Below are positions 35,031 through 42,736 of a DNA stretch of 46,246 nt, in pieces; within the stretch, counting starts at the first letter, position 1, and each line of letters starts with the position of its first letter. Under the pieces are notes generated by a model that made no database searches, was not told the origin of the DNA, and was given only the letters and a program-made list of their open reading frames with translations. The stretch is from positions 1-46,246 of the forward strand of contig UQNW01000021.1 of the NCBI GenBank assembly GCA_900542495.1, read 5' to 3'. Made by a program: the position numbers and the translations under genes. This DNA comes from an uncultured Roseburia sp. (GTDB lineage: Bacteria > Bacillota > Clostridia > Lachnospirales > Lachnospiraceae).

Positions 35031-36089
35031 CTATCCATGCAGATATAAAATGCTTTCCTCCGGGATTTCCAGATACTGCGGCATTTGTTTCCGGTAGTCT
35101 TTCTGCCAGCTTTCCCTGGAAATTTTCCACCAGATATCATGTTCAAAAACAACGACCAGTTCAAACGGATCATCTAAGATCCTGCCATTTTGGCATGTCA
35201 CCAGATTTGTTTTTTTACCTTCTTCCGGAAGTTTCAGATAATGTGCCCGGATTCCGATATGCGTGGTATTCTCCGGGATTGTTCCCTTTACCTGAATGGT
35301 GGTATTCCAGTGAGGCACGATCATCGTATGTGCATCTGACCGTATGACCTTCTCAATATTCTTACAGCCTGTCAGTTTTGCAGCCGCAGGTGTACCCGGA
35401 TTCTTAAAAATATCCTTTGTTGCGCCGAAACCTGCCTGTCTGCCATTCTCCACGATCAGCATATGCTCACAGAAACGGTAGATCTCGTCCCGGCTGTGTG
35501 TCACCATTAAAATATCTTTGTCATAAGCAGCTAAAAGTTCTGACAGTTCTAATTGCAGCTTTTCCTTTAAAAATGCATCGAGTGCGGAAAATGGTTCATC
35601 CAACATTAAAACTTCCGGATCAGACGCTAAGATTCTCGCCAATGCTGCCCGCTGCTGCTGTCCGCCGGATAATTTGCCGGGATAAGCATCCCTTAATTCT
35701 GCCACATGCAGCAGTTCCATGTATTCATCTGCTTTCTGCCCGATTTCTTCCACAGTCAGCTTCTGTCTGTGGCAATACTTAAGTCCTGTTTTAATATTTT
35801 CTTCTACTGTCATGTTCGGGAAAAGTGCGTAATTCTGAAACAGATATCCGACATGCCTGTCCTGCACACGGAGATTGATCTTCTGTTTTGAATCAAACAA
35901 TACACGTCCGTTCAAAACGATTCGCCCCTGATCCGGTGTCTCAATCCCTGCGATGCATTTCAGTGTCATGCTCTTGCCGCACCCGGACGCTCCGAGTATT
36001 CCGGTGATGCCCTTTTTTCCTTCTGTGTCAAAAGAAACCGACAGCACTTTGTCATTCAGTTTTTTTTCAATCTCGACCTGTAAGCTCAT
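35031..36089 (-). CDS. modC: Molybdate ABC transporter ATP-binding protein ModC
   Basis: A 352-residue ATPase with Walker A GASGCGKSMTLKCIAG, Q-loop in YLFQNYALFPNMTVEENI, signature LSGGQQQRAALARIL and Walker B VLMLDEPFSALD, then the H-loop in VTHSRDEIYR. The last ~110 residues are divergent from classic TOBE/MOP domains, although a small beta-rich module is present. It overlaps modB by four bases (ATGA). Together with ModA and ModB it imports molybdate (or tungstate) for the cofactor genes just upstream. Confidence 0.92.
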   Translation of the reverse strand: MSLQVEIEKKLNDKVLSVSFDTEGKKGITGILGASGCGKSMTLKCIAGIETPDQGRIVLNGRVLFDSKQKINLRVQDRHVGYLFQNYALFPNMTVEENIKTGLKYCHRQKLTVEEIGQKADEYMELLHVAELRDAYPGKLSGGQQQRAALARILASDPEVLMLDEPFSALDAFLKEKLQLELSELLAAYDKDILMVTHSRDEIYRFCEHMLIVENGRQAGFGATKDIFKNPGTPAAAKLTGCKNIEKVIRSDAHTMIVPHWNTTIQVKGTIPENTTHIGIRAHYLKLPEEGKKTNLVTCQNGRILDDPFELVVVFEHDIWWKISRESWQKDYRKQMPQYLEIPEESILYLHG

Positions 36090-36745
36090 CGTATCTTCTC
36101 TCCACGTAAGTTCATACCCGCTACAATCAGCAATGAAAATGCTACAATTATTAACACATATTTTCCGGCAGTATCCATATCTCCTGCCGCCACTTCCGAA
36201 TAAATGGCAAGCGGTAAGGTTCTTGTTTTTCCTGCAATATTTCCGGCGATCATGGCTGTTGCTCCGAATTCACCAAGCCCCCTTGTAAATGCAAGCACAC
36301 CGCCGGAGAGGATTCCCGGTTTTGCCTGCGGTAAAATAATTTTCCAGAAGATTGTGCGCTCACTCATTCCAAGTGTCCTGCCGGCATAGATCAGATTTTG
36401 ATCCACCTGCTCGATTGCTCCTCTGGCAGAGCGGTACATCAGTGGAAATGAAATCACGACTGCCGCCAAAACGGTTGCCTGCCAGCTAAAAACAATTTTA
36501 TAATGAAATACTTTTTCAAAATGTATGCCGACTGGTCTTTTTGCGCCAAACAGATAGAGCAGGAAAAATCCTGCCACTGTCGGTGGCAGCACCAGTGGAA
36601 GCGTGAGCAGTCCGTCTAACCACGCCCGCGCTTTTGTGGAGCGGACTGACACAACGCCCCTGGCTGCCCACAGACCGAGAAAGAATGTGAGGATGATCGA
36701 TACCACCGATGTTTTTAACGAGATCCATACCGGAGAAAGATCCAT
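36086..36745 (-). CDS. modB: Molybdate ABC transporter permease ModB
   Basis: A 219-residue inner-membrane permease with five to six helices and the EAA-loop signature near residues 150-165 (RGLGEFGATAMIAGN), as in ModB/CysT-type permeases. LPLVLPPTVAGFFLLYLFG near residue 50 is also typical. GGGAGG precedes the ATG. It lies between modA (43-base gap) and modC (4-base overlap). Confidence 0.93.
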   Translation of the reverse strand: MDLSPVWISLKTSVVSIILTFFLGLWAARGVVSVRSTKARAWLDGLLTLPLVLPPTVAGFFLLYLFGAKRPVGIHFEKVFHYKIVFSWQATVLAAVVISFPLMYRSARGAIEQVDQNLIYAGRTLGMSERTIFWKIILPQAKPGILSGGVLAFTRGLGEFGATAMIAGNIAGKTRTLPLAIYSEVAAGDMDTAGKYVLIIVAFSLLIVAGMNLRGEKIR

Positions 36746-36788
36746 TTTTCTGTGCCTCCCAAAATGCTTGTCCTACATCTGCTTTGCG

Positions 36789-37643
36789 TTACTGATTTAT
36801 CGAAAATCCAGCCGCTTCAAATACCGCAAGTGCCTCATCTGTCTGTAAAAATTCCAGAAACGCATCTGCGGCTTCTTTGTTCTTAGTCTCTTTTAATTCC
36901 GCCACCGGATAAATGACTTTTGAAACGCTCTCTTCCGGTGCCTCTGCCACGACTGTAACTTTGTCGGACATGGAAGCTGCATCCGTTGCATAAACGATTC
37001 CTGCATCAGCACTTCCCTCTGCTACCCAGTTTAATACCTCCGTCACATTTGTTCCGAGACTTGATTTGCCATCCACACTGCTCCAGAGATTAAGATTTTC
37101 CAATACCTCTTTTCCATACTGTCCTGCCGGAACACTCTCCGGATCACCGATTGCAACCATATCTGCATTTACAATGTCCTCAAAAGAAGTGTAGCCGTCC
37201 TCTTTTCCGGTCGGAACGATCAGAACGATTTTATTTTCCAGAAGATCCACAGATGCATCCTCTGCGATATAGCCTTCTTCCTGCAAAGCCTGCATCTGCT
37301 TTAATGCTGCGGAAAAGAAAATATCCACATCTGCCCCTGCCTCAATCTGTGACTGAAGCTTTCCGGAACTGTCATAAGTTCCCTCAACGCTCACATCAGG
37401 ATACTGTGCCTCAAACATCGGGATCAACTGCTCCGTGAACGATTTTTCCAGACTTGCCGCTGCCGCTAAGGTGATCGTACCTTCGATTGCGGCACTTGTA
37501 TCTGCCTCTGCTGCTTCTGTGTCCGCTGTCACCTCTTTGTTTTCTGCCTGCGCAGGTGCATCTGCACTGTTCTGGCTGCTTCCGCATGCCGTAAGTCCAA
37601 GGCTAATTGCTATAAGTAACATCATTGCGGTTAATTTCTTCAT
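36789..37643 (-). CDS. modA: Molybdate-binding lipoprotein ModA
   Basis: A 284-residue periplasmic-type binding protein anchored as a lipoprotein (MKKLTAMMLLIAISLGLTACGSS, Cys20). After an acidic linker the ModA fold begins with GTITLAAAASLEKSFTEQLIPMFEAQYP, where Ser residues contact the oxyanion, then YDSSGKLQSQIEAGADVDIFFSA, and near the end YPVAELKETKNKEAADAFLEFLQ. I start it at ATG 37643, preceded by AGAGGAAAA; a longer frame upstream is not supported. It follows the MOSC-Mog gene by 17 bases. Confidence 0.94.
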   Translation of the reverse strand: MKKLTAMMLLIAISLGLTACGSSQNSADAPAQAENKEVTADTEAAEADTSAAIEGTITLAAAASLEKSFTEQLIPMFEAQYPDVSVEGTYDSSGKLQSQIEAGADVDIFFSAALKQMQALQEEGYIAEDASVDLLENKIVLIVPTGKEDGYTSFEDIVNADMVAIGDPESVPAGQYGKEVLENLNLWSSVDGKSSLGTNVTEVLNWVAEGSADAGIVYATDAASMSDKVTVVAEAPEESVSKVIYPVAELKETKNKEAADAFLEFLQTDEALAVFEAAGFSINQ

Positions 37644-37660
37644 GATTTTCCTCTCTTGAT

Positions 37661-38575
37661 CTATTTTCCAGCGCAATTGCCAGTGTTTCCTTTTAAAATA
37701 TCCAGTCCATGCGTCAGTGCTCCAATCACATATTCCAAACACTCCCGCACCGCTTTCGGGCTTCCCGGCAGATTCACGATCAGTGCTTCCTTTCTGATTC
37801 CTGATACACCTCTGGACAGCATGGCACGCGGTGTGATCTGCAGTGAATAATACCGCATGGCTTCGGAAATTCCCGGTGTTTCCCGCTCGATCGCCTGCAT
37901 GGTTGCCTCCGGTGTATTGTCCCTTTGTGAAAAGCCGGTTCCTCCGGTCGTTAAGATCAGATCTGCCTTATCTGTATCTGCCAGTTCACACAATAACTTT
38001 GTAAGTTCCTCTCCGTCGTCCGGAATGATTTTCCGAAAAGCAACCTCATAGCCTGCTTTTGTCACAATATCCGCAATGGTCTGACCGCTTACGTCTTCCC
38101 GTTCTCCTTTAGATGCGGTATCACTTAACGTAATGACTGCAACGCGGTACTGCACATGAAATTCATCCCCCGTCTGAATCGTTCCACCGTGAAGCACTCT
38201 GGCAAAAACACCATTCGTCGGCATGATGCACTCCCCCATTTTCTGGAAAATCTCGCAGCCATGATGACATTCTTTTCCAATCTGTGTCAATTCCAGCACA
38301 ACATCCTTGCACGCAAATCTCGTACCGACCGGAAACTTTGTAAAATCATAACCTCTGACCACAAGATTTTCACCGAATGCTCCGTCTGTGATCTGTGCGC
38401 CGCGCGCCTTAAACGCCTCGATTGTCTCCTGCGACAATAGGGAAACCTGCCTGTGCCATTTTCCTGCATGCGCATCCCCCTGTATGCCCCAGTCCTCCAC
38501 AAATACTGCGGATTCTATATTTTTCTTCTGCGTGCCGCGTTTCTCGCTGATGCACACAGCCCTTACTTTTCCCAT
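37661..38575 (-). CDS. MOSC domain fused to MogA/MoaB molybdopterin-binding domain
   Basis: A 304-residue two-domain protein. Residues ~1-140 are a MOSC domain (GIQGDAHAGKWHRQVSLLS, GAFGENLVVRG, and the cysteine motif IGKECHHGCEIF). Residues ~142-304 are a MogA/MoaB domain (RVAVITLSDTASKGEREDVSG, DLILTTGGTGFSQRDNTPEAT, VNLPGSPKAVRECLEYV) that adenylates molybdopterin for metal insertion. MOSC domains deliver sulfur or handle the cofactor, so the fusion may couple cofactor adenylation or maturation to sulfuration. I start it at ATG 38575, preceded by AAAGGAG. This arrangement is known in Clostridia and is not new in itself. It lies between moaA and modA. Confidence 0.92.
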   Translation of the reverse strand: MGKVRAVCISEKRGTQKKNIESAVFVEDWGIQGDAHAGKWHRQVSLLSQETIEAFKARGAQITDGAFGENLVVRGYDFTKFPVGTRFACKDVVLELTQIGKECHHGCEIFQKMGECIMPTNGVFARVLHGGTIQTGDEFHVQYRVAVITLSDTASKGEREDVSGQTIADIVTKAGYEVAFRKIIPDDGEELTKLLCELADTDKADLILTTGGTGFSQRDNTPEATMQAIERETPGISEAMRYYSLQITPRAMLSRGVSGIRKEALIVNLPGSPKAVRECLEYVIGALTHGLDILKGNTGNCAGK

Positions 38576-38644
38576 TTTTTTACTCCTTTTAATAGACAAA
38601 TGCGAAACTCTATTTGTTTCTCGTGATTGTTCAAAATTACTCCA

Positions 38645-39619
38645 TTAGCCTCCGATTTCAAACATACTCCTCCGCTCGGTCTGCCCTGTCTCATTTTGTT
38701 TTTCAAATTCGTGACACTTTGGCTTTTCCATGATTGTCTTTTCGATCCGGCTTTGCAGTTCCTCCTCTGTAGCACCGCCTCGCAGCAATGTCCGCAGATC
38801 CACGCCTGTCTCATACTGTAAACACGGTTTTAAGAAACCGTCTGACATCAGGCGGACACGATTGCAGCCACTGCAGAATTTATGTGAAATTGCACTAATA
38901 AATCCAATTTTTCCTGCAAATCCTTCAATTTCAACATAGTGTGCCGGACCGCTTCCAAGTTTCTGAGTGACAGGTTTCAGTGTTCCATACGTTTCCGATA
39001 GCATTTTTCTTACATCTGCTTCCTTTAACGTATGCTTTTCTTTTCCCTGTCCGATCGGCATAAGCTCGATAAAACGGACACTGATGTTTTTTCTGGCAAA
39101 TTCGGTCAGGGCAAGTAATTCCTCCCGCGTCTGGTGCATCAGCACACAATTAAGCTTTACTGAAACACCTGCTGTTTTCTCCGCCAGTTCTATGCCATTT
39201 AATACCTTTTGTAGGCTGTCGCTTCCGGTTAGATTGCGATAACCTTCTGCATCCGGCGTATCCAGACTGATATTCACACCGTCTAGTCCGGCTTTCACAA
39301 GATGTGCAAACTGCTCTTCCAAAAGCACTCCGTTTGTGGTCAGCGTTACTTTTTCCATTCCGCACTCTGCTTTCAATCGGTAAATAAGCTCCGCCATCTG
39401 TGCTCTCACCAGAGGTTCTCCTCCAGTAAGCTTCACATTTTTGATCCCAAGCTTTCGAAAAATTCCTGCAAGCTTTACGATCTCATCATATGTTAATATT
39501 TCATCCTGATTCGAATAGCATTTGCCATTCTGTGGCATGCAGTAGGTACAGCGCAGATTGCAACGGTCTGTGACTGAAATCCTGATATAATCAATGTTCC
39601 GGCTGTACTGATCTAACAT
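38645..39619 (-). CDS. moaA: GTP 3',8-cyclase MoaA
   Basis: A 324-residue radical-SAM enzyme that starts molybdopterin synthesis from GTP. The N-terminal [4Fe-4S] site is CNLRCTYCMP, followed by LTGGEPLVR, LTTNGVLL and NISLDTPD. The C-terminal cluster is FCSGCNRVRL...LKPCL. The C-terminal GG (FEIGG) found in active MoaA is present. Its start overlaps the moaC stop by seven bases. It supplies MoaC with its substrate. Confidence 0.97.
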   Translation of the reverse strand: MLDQYSRNIDYIRISVTDRCNLRCTYCMPQNGKCYSNQDEILTYDEIVKLAGIFRKLGIKNVKLTGGEPLVRAQMAELIYRLKAECGMEKVTLTTNGVLLEEQFAHLVKAGLDGVNISLDTPDAEGYRNLTGSDSLQKVLNGIELAEKTAGVSVKLNCVLMHQTREELLALTEFARKNISVRFIELMPIGQGKEKHTLKEADVRKMLSETYGTLKPVTQKLGSGPAHYVEIEGFAGKIGFISAISHKFCSGCNRVRLMSDGFLKPCLQYETGVDLRTLLRGGATEEELQSRIEKTIMEKPKCHEFEKQNETGQTERRSMFEIGG

Positions 39620-40104
39620 TCTTTTCTTTCCTTACTTCGCTCAAAAAGTCCGGATTTCCCACCGTCTTTTTTTTCTAAATGAACATCAAAAATCTCCATG
39701 GCACGGTCCATTGCCTTACACATATCATAAATCGTGAGAAGTGCCACATTCACACCCATGAGTGCTTCCATTTCCACCCCGGTCTTTCCGGAAACTTTGA
39801 CCGTACACATTGCCGTTATGATATTTTCTTTTTCATTGACTTCAAAGTCAACGGTACATTTGTTCAGACAAAGTGGATGACAAAGCGGGATCAGATGAGA
39901 CGTCTGCTTTGTTCCCATAATCCCTGCCACTCTTGCAACCGTCAGCACATCCCCTTTTTTTGCGGTATGATTGACGATAGCTGACATCACTGCATCATTC
40001 ACACGGATTTTACCGCTTGCTGTCGCGATACGCTCCGTAATCTCTTTTTCAGAAACGTCTACCATGACAGCGTTTCCGTTTTCATCAAAATGGTTCCATT
40101 CCAT
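39613..40104 (-). CDS. moaC: Cyclic pyranopterin monophosphate synthase MoaC
   Basis: A 163-residue enzyme that converts the MoaA product into cPMP. It has MVDVSEKEITERIATASGKI, KKGDVLTVARVAGIMGTKQTSHLIPLCHPL and VKVSGKTGVEMEALMGVNVALLTIYDMCKAMD, the full set of family motifs, with the active-site Lys/His/Asp. Length is standard. It is translated together with moaA by overlap. The next gene upstream is the MoeA-like gene, 66 bases away. Confidence 0.97.
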   Translation of the reverse strand: MEWNHFDENGNAVMVDVSEKEITERIATASGKIRVNDAVMSAIVNHTAKKGDVLTVARVAGIMGTKQTSHLIPLCHPLCLNKCTVDFEVNEKENIITAMCTVKVSGKTGVEMEALMGVNVALLTIYDMCKAMDRAMEIFDVHLEKKDGGKSGLFERSKERKEC

Positions 40105-40170
40105 ATTTTATATTCCTGCTTTTTCTATCTGTTTTTTTTGCAAAACGATTCCTATAAAATCTATTCTGGA

Positions 40171-41193
40171 TCAGACTTTTCCAAAGGAACAATCTGGGAA
40201 CCGGCACTCTGCACATCCAAGGCACAGTCCGCCATGTCCTAACACATAAAAATCTTCTGCTTTCACCGGAATCCCTGCTGCGATACGCGGCAGCATAATG
40301 TCAAAGATCGTGCTCTTTGCATACATCACACAGCCCGGCAGCCCCATGACAGGGGTTTTGTCCTCAAAGTGTCCGAGCAAAAACATTGCGCCCGGAAGCA
40401 CCGGTGCGCCATATGTGACGATAGAAGCCCCCGAACGCTTGATAGCTCCCGGTGTTCGGTCATCCGGATCTACGCTCATGCCTCCGGTACAGAGGATCAT
40501 ATCCACACCTTTTGCCTTGTACTCCAAAATTTTTTCTGTGATAAGGTTCTCATCATCTCCCGGATAACAGTGCTCCACTGTCTCGATTCCATAAGCTTGC
40601 AGCTTTTCAATGACCACATCAGAAAAGGTATCCTGAATCAGTCCTTTTGCAACCTCTCCACCCGTAGTGATCAGCGCCGCGGTCTTTAACTGATATGGCA
40701 GGACATTCACAAGCGGCGCTTCCCCTGCTGCCCGCTTTGCTGCTTCCATTTTCTCTTTTTCAATAATTAACGGGATAATTCTTGTCGCCGCAAGCTTCGT
40801 GCCTTTTTTCACCGGGGTATAGGAATGTCTGGTCGCGATCATCATATTGCCGAGGGAATTGACGGCAAGAAGCTTTTCCACGTTGACGGTTAAAATTCCA
40901 TCAATGTCAGAGGTGAGTTCTATTTTTCCCTCTTTTGGCTCTGATGCATGCATATGCTCGCCCTGACAGATAGCGCGCAGGATCTCTGCCGCCTCATCCT
41001 CGTGAAGCATATTCTCATTTTTCTCCCACACGTAGAGATTTTCTTTTCCCATAGATAAGAGAACCGGAATATCCTCCTCGGTTACAATATGTCCTTTGCG
41101 GAATCTTGCGTCTTTTGTGACGCCTTTTATGATCTGCGTCATGTCATGACATAAAACATGACCGACTGCATCCTCTGTTTTTATTAATTTCAT
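40171..41193 (-). CDS. Short MoeA-like molybdopterin-binding protein with C-terminal Cys cluster
   Basis: A 340-residue protein combining a short MoeA N-terminal part (HVLCHDMTQI, KDARFRKGHIVTEEDI) with a MogA/MoeA molybdopterin-binding domain (ITTGGEVAKGLIQDTF, DMILCTGGMSVDPDDRTPGAI, GLPGCVMYAKSTIFDIMLPRI). It lacks the long domain III/IV of classic MoeA (about 400 residues). The C-terminus ends in a tight cysteine cluster, CLGCAECRFPDC, that could bind an Fe-S cluster or Zn. Proteins of this type are found in Clostridia near molybdenum hydroxylases and are annotated as molybdopterin-binding. It is the first gene of the cofactor block; the upstream 82 bases show no clear promoter. Confidence 0.85.
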   Translation of the reverse strand: MKLIKTEDAVGHVLCHDMTQIIKGVTKDARFRKGHIVTEEDIPVLLSMGKENLYVWEKNENMLHEDEAAEILRAICQGEHMHASEPKEGKIELTSDIDGILTVNVEKLLAVNSLGNMMIATRHSYTPVKKGTKLAATRIIPLIIEKEKMEAAKRAAGEAPLVNVLPYQLKTAALITTGGEVAKGLIQDTFSDVVIEKLQAYGIETVEHCYPGDDENLITEKILEYKAKGVDMILCTGGMSVDPDDRTPGAIKRSGASIVTYGAPVLPGAMFLLGHFEDKTPVMGLPGCVMYAKSTIFDIMLPRIAAGIPVKAEDFYVLGHGGLCLGCAECRFPDCSFGKV

Positions 41194-41275
41194 TTATTTT
41201 TCCTCTTGTTTTCTATCGAACATTACTTTGCATGGTGCTTCTCTCTTTTCCACACCAAGCACATACTATTTCCTC

Positions 41276-42574
41276 TTACTCACACGCCTTGGCATTCGGA
41301 TAGATCCGCGCCATTTTCGCATCGTCATAATGCTCGTCCATGTAAACCTGCCAGCTTTCTGTCGCCTCCACCTGTCTGTCACGCTCATCATACCTTATCA
41401 AAGCAAGGCAGGAAAACACAACATTGCAGCACATAAATACGATCAGAAGCCATGTTATTGTTTTTCCGATCACAACCGGGATTTTCTCGATCAGTCCTGA
41501 AATTTTTGGATACAATACTTTAAACCATACTACCGCGGCGATTCCCCAGAAGAAACAGTATAACAGATTGATTCGTCCACCCAGGTTAAACGGCATCCAG
41601 CTGTAATCCCAGAATACTTTTCCAAATACCAGCTCCGTGAATACACTGCACAGATACTCGTAAGCACCACCCAAAAAAGTGCCTGTCCAGAACAGGAAGC
41701 TGTCGTTTTTATCTTTATATTTATATAATAATGCTGTTACCATTGCAATCGCAAGTCCCCAAACAATACTGAACGGTCCCCATACCACGCTGCTCCTGCT
41801 CATCCAGACACCTGCTGTGATACGGCAGAAAATCGTCTCCGTGATATCTCCCAAGAATGCTCCTACAAAAAATAACATCACGATTTTATAAAAATCACAA
41901 CCCTTTGCAAAAACAGTTTTATCCTTTGTGACCTTTTCCACAAAGCTTGCCTTCGGATAGGCTTTTGTCATTCGTTTTTCAATCGAATCTGAAATCTTAT
42001 TGCCAAGCCTGATGCGGAAACGATCGATTTTGTTATTTGCCTTTAGCCACTTCTCCGGGTGTCTGCTCTTTCCTGTCACAAGCAGATAGGAGGCGAGTAC
42101 ATCCACCGCAAGCACACCGATCAACACAAGCAGGATAATGTGGATCAAAAGCTCCGGAAGGATTGCGAGCAGATGAAATACCCACCGATTGGCATAACGG
42201 ACAACCACATAGCCCAATGCACCTTTTACCAGGGAAACCGGGAGACAGATATAACCGTCTAAGTTCCATTTACTCTTACTGTAATCCCACCAGCGTTTAT
42301 GATAGAATTTCTCAATTAATTTTCCTGCAACAAACTCTGTCACCGCTGCATATAACGATGTGAACAAAAAGAGCCAGATTCCCGTCAGCTCCTGCAGACC
42401 GACTGACATTGCCACAGCTCCCACACCATAAAGGATGCATAACGGGCCGTTTACCAGCCCGCGGTTGGAAAACTTCCGGTGAAGCAGTGTCGCCACGACT
42501 GTCTCAAGAATCCAGCCTGCAAAGGAATATATAAAAAACAGCCATAATAAATCATATCCGGTAAACTGTATCAT
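41276..42574 (-). CDS. Membrane protein with two CmpB-like (PF06541) domains
   Basis: A 432-residue integral membrane protein. Its N-terminal half (residues ~8-180) and C-terminal half (~225-395) are both related to the putative ABC-transporter type IV family CmpB: each has a G(W/F)xxET segment, a stretch of the form (L/V)(V/N)xP(L/F)xIxxG, a WWDYSKxxWNL/FWDYSWMPFNL motif and a following aromatic helix. The shared words indicate internal duplication. Between the halves is a basic cytoplasmic linker. The C-terminus after the last helix is Asp/Glu-rich. Function unknown; it is probably not part of the molybdenum block, being 82 bases upstream of it, although it is on the same strand. Confidence 0.75.
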   Translation of the reverse strand: MIQFTGYDLLWLFFIYSFAGWILETVVATLLHRKFSNRGLVNGPLCILYGVGAVAMSVGLQELTGIWLFLFTSLYAAVTEFVAGKLIEKFYHKRWWDYSKSKWNLDGYICLPVSLVKGALGYVVVRYANRWVFHLLAILPELLIHIILLVLIGVLAVDVLASYLLVTGKSRHPEKWLKANNKIDRFRIRLGNKISDSIEKRMTKAYPKASFVEKVTKDKTVFAKGCDFYKIVMLFFVGAFLGDITETIFCRITAGVWMSRSSVVWGPFSIVWGLAIAMVTALLYKYKDKNDSFLFWTGTFLGGAYEYLCSVFTELVFGKVFWDYSWMPFNLGGRINLLYCFFWGIAAVVWFKVLYPKISGLIEKIPVVIGKTITWLLIVFMCCNVVFSCLALIRYDERDRQVEATESWQVYMDEHYDDAKMARIYPNAKACE

Positions 42575-42678
42575 TCGTATGTCCTCTTTCTGATTTTTCT
42601 TCTATATAAACATAGATATTTTTCTCGAATACACTCTTAGATTATATAGAAGCCGCCACTTTTCTTCAAGTAAATTTA

Positions 42679-42716
42679 AAAAGCCTTTGCAGAAAATTCT
42701 TTCCACAAAGGCTTTT
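42679..42716 (-). terminator. Terminator of the right-hand surface-protein gene
   Basis: AAAAGCCTTTG / CAAAGGCTTTT forms an 11-bp stem with a 16-base loop and an A/T-rich flank on both strands. It lies about 20 bases past the surface-protein stop codon and probably works in both directions. Confidence 0.9.
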
Positions 42717-42736
42717 CAATCACTTAAATTTGATAA

